64,000 nucleotides of DNA, taken from positions 682,001-746,000 of the forward strand of contig NZ_CP039396.1 in the NCBI RefSeq assembly GCF_004803915.1, written 5' to 3'. Positions within the stretch are counted from its first letter, which is position 1. Every line of letters starts with the position of its first letter. Below the pieces are notes generated by a model. The model did no database searches. It was not told where the DNA came from and saw only the letters and a list, made by a program, of their open reading frames with translations. Both the position numbers and the translations under genes were made by a program. This document shows, one piece after another, positions 45,099 through 53,941 of the stretch. The DNA comes from Duncaniella dubosii. GTDB lineage: Bacteria > Bacteroidota > Bacteroidia > Bacteroidales > Muribaculaceae.

Positions 45099-46429
45099 TT
45101 AGGCAGTCATTCGTGCTTTGATTAGCTGGGCGTTGGAGTTTACCAAATCCACAATGCGGTCGTGGTATGGGGTGTTGAGATTTCCCTTGCCGTGGCATTG
45201 CACCACTCTGAGGGTCTGCAAATCAACCTCCACGGTTTCTATGATTCTGTCACCAATCCTTGCGGACAGCACAAGTGACTCTGCTTTTGTGTAGTAACCA
45301 GCTCCGAACACGCATATATTCTGCGCTTTGCCTTCCTCATAGTATTCCTCGATACTTTCAAGAACCTTTACCGTTATCTCGTTGTCGGAGATTACCAGCC
45401 CGAAGAATTTGGACTTCATAGCCTTGAAATCGTCCTCACGCTGTTTCTCCTCCAACAGTTTACGCTGTTCACGGTCACGCCTTTCAGCTTCCCATCGGCG
45501 TTCATTCTCAGTGCGCTCCTTCATTCGCTTGGCTTCTATTCTGCGCATCGCCCTGTCGTGTGCGTCAATGAAATCTGCGGGGCAGATGTTCTTCGGGTTG
45601 CGTATGTCCTGCCCAAGATTGTTCAGCATTTGCAGATAGTCACACCACAGTTCAAGGCTGTTGATTTTGTAGTGGTGGCGTTTGGCGATTAGATATGATG
45701 CCCAGAGCATCTCGGCATTGCGTGGGTTGAGGATAAAGTATTTCATGTCCTCAATCTCTCCGGATTTCATCAGCGTTTCAATCCGTGTGTCGGAAAGCAG
45801 CCTCTTGAAAAGCAACACGGGTGAAATACCGTAGAAATCGCCCTTGAACCCGTTGCGTCTGAGCTGTGGGATTGTGCGTATCAGCGGATAGACTTCGCTC
45901 CACTTGCAGACATCATCGTAAAGGCTGTTGTATGGGCGCACCTCCATGTCGCTGTATAACGACCACTGGTCGCAGTAGTAGGATGGAAATGTGCGGAGCA
46001 ATGCCATGTCGGTCACTTTGCCGTCGGGTGAAATCCAACGCTGAACCACCTCGGTGCAGTAGAATTTCATCGGCTCTCCCTTCTTGCTTGAATAGTGAGC
46101 CTGCGCCACTCTGATTACCTGATAACCCCGGCAGGTGGTGAGTATGCAGAAATACCGTACACCCTTCTGAGTGCGTCTGCGTGTGTCCTGCACTTTCAGT
46201 TCCGCTCCGCAGTGAGGGCAGATGCAACCTTCAAGGGCGTCACACAGCGTGCCGTCACCGCTTTTCCATGAGTGTCCGCAGTCGGGCAGGTAAGCATACC
46301 GCTTTTGGCTCGGTATGCGATATGTTCAACGCAGTTGGTGTATGCCCACTCGGTCTGCTTTGTGGATATTGGTCGCAGGGTTGCTGAAAGTCGTGCGACC
46401 TCTTTCTGTATCATTGTCTTGGGTTTCAT
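45099..46429 (-). pseudogene. pcfJ: PcfJ-like protein gene with a frameshift in its zinc ribbon
   Basis: Start ATG at 46429. The first about 47 codons are in one frame, up to AKSGMLTCP. The continuation CGHSWKSGDGTLCDALEGC and ICPHCGAEL, completing a two-CxxC zinc ribbon, is in the frame of 45099-46193. Loss of one G near 46290 explains it. The remaining 364 codons (QVIRVAQAHYSSKKGEPMKF, and a central coiled coil) match PcfJ-type proteins of Bacteroides conjugative elements. Function of PcfJ unknown. Confidence 0.72.
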
Positions 46430-46441
46430 AGCTGTAATGTA

Positions 46442-46526
46442 TTAGAAGTCAAATAGACTGCGTTGTTCAACTTGGGGTCTGTTCTCTGTCGCTTTCTTGG
46501 ATTGCGAAGGTCTGCGCATTTTGGAC
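46442..46526 (-). pseudogene. pcfK: pcfK 3' remnant cut by IS66
   Basis: 28 codons ending ENRPQVEQRSLFDF and a stop. The LFDF end, and the position just upstream of pcfJ, fit PcfK. IS66 copy 3 has removed the rest. Confidence 0.5.
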
Positions 46527-46596
46527 GTACAACCATCCGCGATAGCATATTGACGAACTCCGAAAGAGAGTTGTATCTTTGTCGACAAAAAGAATC

Positions 46597-47013
46597 ATGG
46601 GTTATAACAAGTCTTTGTCCGATGTCTATTCAGAGACATGGACGCGTTACAAGAATCAATGCGAGACAGACGGCTATATCGCATTGAACCGTTTCTGTGC
46701 CGGTACCGGCGTCAACGTCCAGCGGCTTTATGAGTGGCTTCGGCGCCGCAAAATCAGCATAAGCGATTATCAACGCAGTCTGCCGGAGAGACCGGATTCG
46801 TCGCGGGAAGGTGGCGGGCCGTTATTCCGGGAGGTTAAGGTTCCCGGTATTCAGGTTGCGGATGAGAGCCGGGATGTCGGTGCCACCAGTGTCGTGCGTG
46901 ACGTGCACATCGAACTCGGTTGGGGCCGAGGCGTGAGTCTGGGAGAGATAAGCGCGGAGGGGCTGGCGCTTCTGGTGGATGTCATGACACGCAGGAGTGA
47001 TGTGGAGTCTTGA
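46597..47013 (+). CDS. tnpA: IS66 accessory protein TnpA (copy 3)
   Basis: 138 aa, same as the other copies. ATG at 46597. Confidence 0.88.
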   Translation: MGYNKSLSDVYSETWTRYKNQCETDGYIALNRFCAGTGVNVQRLYEWLRRRKISISDYQRSLPERPDSSREGGGPLFREVKVPGIQVADESRDVGATSVVRDVHIELGWGRGVSLGEISAEGLALLVDVMTRRSDVES

Positions 47014-47356
47014 GGCGGATATGCGGCTCTGGGTATGCCGGCAGCCGGTATCGATGCGCTACGGCATCCGGGGTCTGGCCCAGATGGTGTGGTCGTGGAA
47101 GGGGCATTCTCCGGCATCGGGCGATGTGTATGTGTTTTTCTCAAAGGACCGCAAGACCATGAAGGCGTTGAAATGGGATGGCGACGGATTTTTGATGTAC
47201 ACAAAAAGACTGTCGCGAGGCCGTTTCCGGGAGGTGCTCAAAAAGGGCGATGACGGCGTGCGCAGGCTCCAATGGGACGATTTCTATATGCTGATGAGGG
47301 GCCTCACGCCTGTGAAGGTGATGGTCGAAAATCGCTTCAGAATGGCCGTAAAATAA
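47000..47356 (+). CDS. tnpB: IS66 accessory protein TnpB (copy 3)
   Basis: 118 aa, same as the other copies. Confidence 0.93.
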   Translation: MWSLEADMRLWVCRQPVSMRYGIRGLAQMVWSWKGHSPASGDVYVFFSKDRKTMKALKWDGDGFLMYTKRLSRGRFREVLKKGDDGVRRLQWDDFYMLMRGLTPVKVMVENRFRMAVK

Positions 47357-47434
47357 GGCTTAATAATTTGTTAATCAAATAAATAAATGGCGTGGAAAGT
47401 TGCAAATGTCAGATATTTTTTGTAACTTTACACC

Positions 47435-49036
47435 ATGAAAAAGAACGAGTTGATAGAGTTTCTGCAACGTCAGATCGAGTTCCTTCAAGGGCGGCTCGAC
47501 GAGGCGTTGGCCTCTGTCAGCTCGCTTACTTTATCCAATGAAAAGCTGCAGTCGACCAACGAGAAGCTTGTGGCGACTGTAGATGAACTGCGCAAGCAAA
47601 TGGCCTCAATGGAGGAGGCTATGAAAGGCAAAAGTGCGGAACTGAGCAAAGAGAAAGCCGCGCGTCAGGCAGTGCAGCGTCTGCAGGGCTCGCCGTCGGA
47701 GCGTCAGAAGAAACCGGTGACGACTCCTGCCACATCCGAAACTCGACAGCAGAAGCCAGAGAAGAAACGTACCAACAACGGCGCCAAAAGGAAGACGCAT
47801 CCGGAGTGTGAGGTGGAGACCATTATAGTGGAGCCTGACAGTCCGGACTTCAATCCCGAGGCGGCGACGTTTATCGGCGAGTGCGATGTCGTGCGCTACG
47901 TCATGGAGCCGATGCGCTTCAAAAAAATTATCTACAAGGTCAGAAAATACGTGCAGGACGAGAAAATATACAAAGGTTCCGCACCCGCCACACCGCTGCT
48001 TAACTCGCAGTATACATCTTCCTTCATAGCCGGACTCGCCGAGCTACGCTATCTCCACTGCATGCCACTTGAAAATGCTGTCGAATACTTCCGTGCCCAC
48101 GGCTTCGACCTTGACAAAGGCACCGCACAGAAGCTCGTAAGTAAGGTAAGGGTACATCTGGAAAATCTATACAAGGCGCTGGGTCAGGCAATAGTCGCGG
48201 ACAATTATATCTGCGGTGACGAGACCTATCAGAAAGTGCGGCTGCAGGTGGCAACTCCTTCGGGAAGAAAGATCAAGAAAGGCTACATATGGGTGTTCGT
48301 CGGCATGACAACCGGGCTTGTGTACTTCTTCTATGACGACGGCTCCCGCTCGGCCGAAGTCTTCGAGCAACACATAAAAGGCTTCAACGGAGCCTTCCAG
48401 TGCGACTATTACTCGGGATACCGGCATATCGGAATCGGTGGGATGAGCGGGATAAAACGCTTGCCATGCCTGCAGCACATCAAGCGAAAGTTTCTCGATC
48501 TGAAAGACAATCCAAAGGCGCAGGAAATAGCAAAGCTCTTCGGACTCCTTTACCACTTCGAGCATCAGCACCGCATAGGCAAAGACGGATGGACGGCGGG
48601 AAAGCACCTTGAGTGGAGACAACGATACTCCAAGGTGATGCTCGAGAAAATCCGCATGAGACTGACAGCAGTCAAAGACCGCATCGGCGTGCCACCCGAC
48701 GACCCGCTGCTCGCCGCCACCGAACATGCACTCAAACAATGGGACGAGATACCACGCATCTTTGCCTCACCCACCTACAGACTCGACAACAACGAAGTCG
48801 AGCGAATCAACCGCTACATATCCCTGACCCGTCGCCGACTTACAATCGGCTCCCACTCCGGAGCCGAAGCCGCCGCCCTGTACCACTCTCTTGCGATCAC
48901 CTGCCACCGCTGCGGAGTCAACGTCTTCGACTACTTCTGCGACATAATCGACCGATGTGCCGCATGGCCGCCAAACACCCCGATCGAAAAATACCGCGAC
49001 CTGCTTCCCGACCGCTGGAAACTCTCACAAAAATAG
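47435..49036 (+). CDS. tnpC: IS66 transposase TnpC (copy 3)
   Basis: 533 aa, same as the other copies, with the catalytic acidic residues intact. Confidence 0.95.
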   Translation: MKKNELIEFLQRQIEFLQGRLDEALASVSSLTLSNEKLQSTNEKLVATVDELRKQMASMEEAMKGKSAELSKEKAARQAVQRLQGSPSERQKKPVTTPATSETRQQKPEKKRTNNGAKRKTHPECEVETIIVEPDSPDFNPEAATFIGECDVVRYVMEPMRFKKIIYKVRKYVQDEKIYKGSAPATPLLNSQYTSSFIAGLAELRYLHCMPLENAVEYFRAHGFDLDKGTAQKLVSKVRVHLENLYKALGQAIVADNYICGDETYQKVRLQVATPSGRKIKKGYIWVFVGMTTGLVYFFYDDGSRSAEVFEQHIKGFNGAFQCDYYSGYRHIGIGGMSGIKRLPCLQHIKRKFLDLKDNPKAQEIAKLFGLLYHFEHQHRIGKDGWTAGKHLEWRQRYSKVMLEKIRMRLTAVKDRIGVPPDDPLLAATEHALKQWDEIPRIFASPTYRLDNNEVERINRYISLTRRRLTIGSHSGAEAAALYHSLAITCHRCGVNVFDYFCDIIDRCAAWPPNTPIEKYRDLLPDRWKLSQK

Positions 49037-49096
49037 CCGCCCAAAACCTGGACGGCTATTTTTTTAAGCTATACCTGCTGTCGCGGACGGTTGTAC

Positions 49097-49249
49097 ATTC
49101 ATGCCGGAGACCCGTTTTCAGCAAAAGAGCTGTCTTTTATTTATTTGACAACATTTATCATAATATGGGTATCCGGTGCCGGAAAATATTCGTTGGACTA
49201 TATGATAAGGGTCAAACTGATAAAATCTTTAAACCAAAATAAAAAATGA
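49097..49249 (+). pseudogene. DoxX-like membrane protein, C-terminal fragment
   Basis: 50 codons in frame from the IS border: DPFSAKELSFIYLTTFIIIW then VSGAGKYSLDYMI, the end of a DoxX-family protein (the GxGxYSLD motif). Its TGA overlaps the SMR gene ATG, so it once led that operon. The promoter went with the N-terminus, so SMR/MFS expression may now depend on reading out of IS66. Confidence 0.65.
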
Positions 49250-49572
49250 ATTGGATATTGCTGTTTCTTGCCGGATTGTTTGAGGTTAGCCTCGCATTCT
49301 GTCTTGGAAAAACCAAGGCAACAACCGGAACAGAGTTTTATTTATGGGGTACTGGTTTTCTTTTGTCCACAGTGCTTAGCATGTACCTACTTGCGAAGGC
49401 CATTCAGACCTTGCCGATAGGTACGGCATACGCGGTATGGACAGGAATCGGTGCAGTCGGTACGGTAATTATAGGCATCTTGGTTTTCAAAGAGCCGGCC
49501 ACCCCTTTGCGGTTGTTTTTTATCTTTACTCTTATTGCATCAATTATCGGACTAAAGCTCGTGACAAACTAA
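49246..49572 (+). CDS. SMR family small multidrug/guanidinium exporter
   Basis: 108 aa, four helices. The essential membrane Glu is in GLFEVSLAFCLGK (about residue 13), and AKAIQTLPIGTAYAVWTGIGA is the SMR signature. Such proteins work as dual-topology dimers, exporting cations (EmrE type) or guanidinium (Gdx/SugE type); I cannot separate these here. 6 bases before the MFS gene. Confidence 0.9.
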   Translation: MNWILLFLAGLFEVSLAFCLGKTKATTGTEFYLWGTGFLLSTVLSMYLLAKAIQTLPIGTAYAVWTGIGAVGTVIIGILVFKEPATPLRLFFIFTLIASIIGLKLVTN

Positions 49573-49578
49573 GAAAAG

Positions 49579-50754
49579 ATGCCTTGTGTTTTGAAAGAAA
49601 ATGAAGGAATACCAAAACTCCTTCTTATTATTATGGCATTGGCTACTGGCTTCTCGGTAGCCAATTGTTATTACAACCAATCGCTATTGGGCAGTATTGT
49701 TTCCGACTTCCACGCTTCTGAGTATGATGGAAGCATAATCAGCGCGCTTACTCAATTCGGATACGTCGTAGGATTATGTATAGTCATTCCTCTTGGCAAT
49801 ACTCTATCAAAAAAGCGTATCATAACAATTGATTATTTTTGCTGTTCTATGGCTCTTCTATCAGTCGCTATAACGAAAGACTTGTTTATCATAAAATTAT
49901 CATCTTTCATAATAGGGATCAGTTCTGTAATGCCTCAATTTTTTATACCGATGGCGGCTCTTTATTCCGAGCCTAAAAACAAGGCTCTGAACATAGGTAT
50001 AATTCAGTCTTGTTTATTGATTGGCATTTTAGGCTCCCGATTTCTAAGCGGAATCATATCAGAAGCCATTTCCTGGCGTTACGTTTATTTCTTTGCATCC
50101 GTTGTGATGCTTTTATGCCTGATAGCAATAGCGATAACTTTACCCGGCGATAAGACGTTGCCAACGTCCAACTACAGAGGGACTCTAAAATCAATGATCA
50201 GTCTATTGCGGCATAACAAAACGCTGCATACTTCAGCAGCAAGATCTGCAACCGCCTACGCATCTTTCTTCGCCCTGTGGAGTTGTATATCATATCGGAT
50301 GAAAGCCTCCCCGTTTTTTGCCTCAGATGATGTAATCGGCAGTCTTGGGCTCTGCGGTATAGCAGGTGCTTCATGTGTGATAATACTAAGCAAGCACACC
50401 CAAACTTGGGGAAGTAGGAGATGTTCGATTGCCGGTGCGTTATCAATGTTATTCGCTTGGTTTACAGCACTTGCATTTGATGGATATTTCGTAAGCATAG
50501 TTATCACAGTCCTGATTATTGATGCCGGTATGCAATGCATACATCTCTCCAATCAGACAAAAGTAGTAACAAGCAGCAATGTCAATGCAAATTTCCTAAA
50601 CACATTGTATATGATACTATATTTCGTCGGGGGAACCATAGGAACACTTATAGCGGGCATATTGTGGACAAAATATCAATGGATTGGGACTATTATTATT
50701 GGAATATTATTTACACTGATTTCATTATTCATAAGCATATTAACTACCGATTGA
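49579..50754 (+). CDS. MFS transporter, drug-efflux-like
   Basis: 391 aa with 11-12 hydrophobic helices. N-terminal ATGFSVANCYYNQSLLGSI is typical of a MFS subgroup near AraJ/YnfM-like drug exporters. The loop motif A region (VIPLGNTLSKKRII) lies after helix 2. Follows the SMR gene in the same operon. Substrate unknown. Confidence 0.85.
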   Translation: MPCVLKENEGIPKLLLIIMALATGFSVANCYYNQSLLGSIVSDFHASEYDGSIISALTQFGYVVGLCIVIPLGNTLSKKRIITIDYFCCSMALLSVAITKDLFIIKLSSFIIGISSVMPQFFIPMAALYSEPKNKALNIGIIQSCLLIGILGSRFLSGIISEAISWRYVYFFASVVMLLCLIAIAITLPGDKTLPTSNYRGTLKSMISLLRHNKTLHTSAARSATAYASFFALWSCISYRMKASPFFASDDVIGSLGLCGIAGASCVIILSKHTQTWGSRRCSIAGALSMLFAWFTALAFDGYFVSIVITVLIIDAGMQCIHLSNQTKVVTSSNVNANFLNTLYMILYFVGGTIGTLIAGILWTKYQWIGTIIIGILFTLISLFISILTTD

Positions 50755-50782
50755 ATTATAATGACACTAAAATCAACGTAAC

Positions 50783-52074
50783 ATGAACAGGATCCTCATT
50801 GTAGATGCCTCCGAATCAGACCGTCGGCTTATTTCGGGCTTGCTTGTCAAGTCCGGCTATGAGCCGATTGCCGTCGAGGCAATCGAGGCAGCAAAGGACG
50901 AGGTGGCGTTATCGCCTTGGCGCTCTCAGCGAAGCGTAGAGAGAAACTGCCACCGGGCGCAGTTATCGTTGCGGCGATGACATTCGTCCGTGGCACAGCA
51001 CAGGAGTTAATCAACTGGCAGAAGACTGAGGGATACGGATTTCCTGTAGTCGCCATAGTGGACAATCTCAACCCGTTGGATATTGCCGATGTGATGAAAG
51101 ACGGAGGTGCCGTCAACATCATTCAGCGTCCGGCAATGGACAAGCAGCTTGTCGAAACAGTGGGCAGGTATGCAAGACCGGCCAGAACAATGCTCCTGCT
51201 CCCTGACGAGCTTATCCCACGCCAAAGCGAGGCATTTGCCAGGATTGAGCGGGCAATAAGAAATATTGCCACGACGGACGTCAATGCCGTCATCTTCGGC
51301 GAATGCGGCTCAGGAAAAGAGCAGATCGCAAAAGAGATTTACAGGCTCAGTTCGCGGTCACAAAAGCCATGCAACGTCATAGAAGCCGGCGGCGCGGCTC
51401 TGGTTGGCAACCACGACCCTGCAAATCTGCGTAGCGAAGTGCTAAACCGGATGGAAGGATAATTCAAAAAGGCTGACGGCGGTACAATCATCATCAAGAA
51501 CGTGCAGTTGTTGAACTTCGAGAAACAATCGGTGCTTCTTCACATACTTGAAAACGAGCATCCGAATGTGAGGGTTATATGCACCGCAGACCCCGACCTG
51601 CGTCGTATGGTGTCTGAAAAGACGTTTCGCCCAAATCTGTTCTATACTCTACGACCGGTTGACATCACGGTGCCGCCATTACGGGAGGTGACCGAAGACA
51701 TCGTGCCGTTGTCAGACTATTTCCTGACACGTTTTGCCCACAGCAGAGAACAGCACAGGAAAAAACTCGATGCCTCGGCAGTCAAAGCGTTGAAGCTGCA
51801 CCCGTGGCCCGGCAATGTAAGGGAACTTAAAGATACCGTACTTTATGCCGCCTTCCATTCAAAAACCGATGTAATATCGGCAGCCGACCTCAATTTCAGC
51901 CAGTCGGAGCCTGATGCCGACAACGGATATGAGTTGCAAGATCCGGCAGTTGAAAAAGCCAAAATAATAGCTGCATTGAGACAAGTAAATGGCAACAAGA
52001 CAATGGCTGCCAAACTGTTGAAAATCGACCGAAGCACACTCTATGTCAAGATGCGTCAATACGAGCTGACGTAA
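50783..52074 (+). pseudogene. NtrC/RteB-like regulator, inactivated copy
   Basis: Close homologue of 26535-27809. Two lesions: a roughly 35-base insertion after codon 40 (about 50907-50942) that breaks the frame, and an in-frame TAA at 51460-51462 (TAC to TAA in RMEGYFKKADG). The C-terminus differs from the intact copy and ends in a different Fis-type HTH (NGNKTMAAKLLKIDRSTLYV). It is 28 bases downstream of the MFS gene and directly upstream of RNA copy B. Confidence 0.88.
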
Positions 52075-52102
52075 AGGGATGGCAAATCTCGCTGAAAATT
52101 GC

Positions 52103-52323
52103 TAACTTTGCACTTGAAATAGACATAATCGCGTTCGAAGAGTCGGACGGTTTGAACATACTACATAACACCGCATTTAAGATTGGATAAAATCTGGTAA
52201 ATTTTTGACTATTAGATTGAATGCGTGATGATTATGCTATGCACCTGCATAGCGTGCCGTCACGTTTCTAATAGAGGTCTTACCAGATACCTTACCAATA
52301 AGCGTGTTCGGCGCGCTTTTTAT
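52103..52323 (+). ncRNA. Conserved structured RNA, copy B, with promoter and terminator
   Basis: -7 box TAACTTTGC (52103-52111). P1 52192-52200 pairs with 52280-52288 (ATCTGGTAA). P2 52209-52216 with 52267-52274 (CTATTAGA). A short P3, CGTGA/TCACG (52224-52228, 52260-52264). P4 52234-52242 with 52247-52255 (ATGCTATGC/GCATAGCGT). The terminator hairpin at 52300-52317 (loop TTCG) is followed by T-rich sequence. Geometry matches copy A at 26284. The remaining bases to the next gene at 52548 show no gene. Confidence 0.75.
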
Positions 52324-52547
52324 TTATGTCGGGCAATAAGATTACTCCTAATTTGTAGAAAAATCCGACAGGTATCTATTGTTTCTACAACCTTATATTT
52401 TGATCCGCTGCTAATACTGTCAGCATATTCCATTATCTGCAAGCGTATTACAAATTTATTTTATTCAAAATCATCCATTAAAAGTAAACATTCGGTTATA
52501 ATATTGCACGGACTGACTCCGGCAATTCATTCAAAATATAACCGAAA

Positions 52548-53795
52548 ATGGCACGACAAATAATCATAAGTGATGATAACGTATCCGATTCCAATGAGAT
52601 AAAACGCCTCTTATCCGGCTTCGGAGCCGACATAATTCAGACTTTGCGTATCTGCTCAGCCAAAGAACTGCTGACGAAATTCAAGACAGGCGATATTGTA
52701 ATCTGCGATTTCAAACTGGCAGACGGTAACGCAGTAGAATTGATGGAGTGGCTTGACCATAAGAATATCGGATGTAATGTATTCGTTATTACCGATGTTG
52801 AAACTGTTGCGGATGCCGTTACGTCGTTCCGTCCAGGGGCAAAGGACTACATCAACAAGCGTCTTATCCGCGAACTGCTTATACCGAAAATCAAGACATT
52901 AATCGGCAGAGATGATGATGACAATTTCCAGTTGTTGTTCTCCCGAAAAAGCGACGGATATCTGCGGGCTTACAGTGCAGCCCATGTTGTCGCACCCACC
53001 AATCTTAATGTGATGATAATCGGTGAAAGCGGTGTCGGGAAAGAGCCTCTGGCACATGAAATTTACGATATGAGCCAGCAGTGCGACAGACCGTGCGTGT
53101 TGATGGACTGCGGTACGCTCCATTATCTTGCGTTGAACAACAACACGAAACAACAGCCTACGCTATTGGATGCCGTTGCATCACAATTCCGTAAAGCTCA
53201 GGGTAGTACAGTGATACTCGACAATATTCAGCAACTCTCGACGGATATGCAGTCCATAATGCTCCATGTCATTGCCAACTGTAAACAGCCTCCGCGCATA
53301 ATCGCTACCGCCTCTCCCGATATTTCAGAGATGGTGATTGAGGGCGGCTTTCTCTCGGCGTTATTCTATAAAATCAAAGAGTTTACAATTGCCTTACCTC
53401 CTCTCCGGGATTGTCAGGACGACATCATGCTGCTCGCCGATTTTTACCTCCGGCATTATAACCAAGAATTTCACAAACAGGTAAAGCGTTTCGACGCTTC
53501 GGCACAAAAGGAGATGCGTGTACATTCATGGTCGGGAAATATCCGGGAACTGAAACACGTTGTCCGTGTCGCCGTACTGAAATCACGCGGAGAAATCATC
53601 ACCTCGAAAGAGCTGGACTTCGACACGCCCAATACCGGCGCACATATTCAGTTCAAACTAAAAAAAGACGATGAAAAAAGCAAAATCACATCCGCCATAG
53701 TCCATGCCAACGGCAATCTCACCCAAGCAGCCAATCTCCTCGGCATATCACTCAGAACCCTTTTGGTGAAAAGGAAAAAGTACGGACTAAAATAA
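52548..53795 (+). CDS. NtrC/RteB-like response regulator
   Basis: 415 aa. Receiver domain with its phospho-acceptor Asp kept (IVICDFKLADGNAVEL), unlike the 26535 protein. AAA+ domain with Walker A GESGVGKEP and Walker B-like GSTVILDNIQQL (one Asp). No GAFTGA loop seen. C-terminal Fis-type HTH (GNLTQAANLLGISLRTLLVK). It lies downstream of RNA copy B, which may attenuate its transcription. Probable role: RteB-like control of element or efflux genes. Confidence 0.82.
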   Translation: MARQIIISDDNVSDSNEIKRLLSGFGADIIQTLRICSAKELLTKFKTGDIVICDFKLADGNAVELMEWLDHKNIGCNVFVITDVETVADAVTSFRPGAKDYINKRLIRELLIPKIKTLIGRDDDDNFQLLFSRKSDGYLRAYSAAHVVAPTNLNVMIIGESGVGKEPLAHEIYDMSQQCDRPCVLMDCGTLHYLALNNNTKQQPTLLDAVASQFRKAQGSTVILDNIQQLSTDMQSIMLHVIANCKQPPRIIATASPDISEMVIEGGFLSALFYKIKEFTIALPPLRDCQDDIMLLADFYLRHYNQEFHKQVKRFDASAQKEMRVHSWSGNIRELKHVVRVAVLKSRGEIITSKELDFDTPNTGAHIQFKLKKDDEKSKITSAIVHANGNLTQAANLLGISLRTLLVKRKKYGLK

Positions 53796-53914
53796 AGCAG
53801 CCGGACTTATATATTTTGAGGGAAATATCCATCAACTCGTTCATAATCATGGCTTGGAAAAGCAAATTGCCGTCGTACAGTAATATCGTATTTGGCTGTA
53901 TTTCGAAAATGTTG

Positions 53915-53923
53915 TAAATTTGC
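53915..53923 (+). promoter_or_regulatory. -7 box of the DUF4143 ATPase
   Basis: TAAATTTGC, 18 bases before the ATG at 53942. The bases that follow are repeated near 61333. Confidence 0.5.
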
Positions 53924-53941
53924 AGTAAATTCGGAATAGGA

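Larger units (their letters stand above)
46527..49096 (+). mobile_element. IS66-family element, copy 3
   Basis: 2,570 bp, apparently identical to copies 1 and 2. Flanks TTTTGGAC and ATTCATGC differ, so no target duplication. It joins the conjugation remnant (pcfK) to a truncated DoxX-like gene and the SMR/MFS module. Confidence 0.93.
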
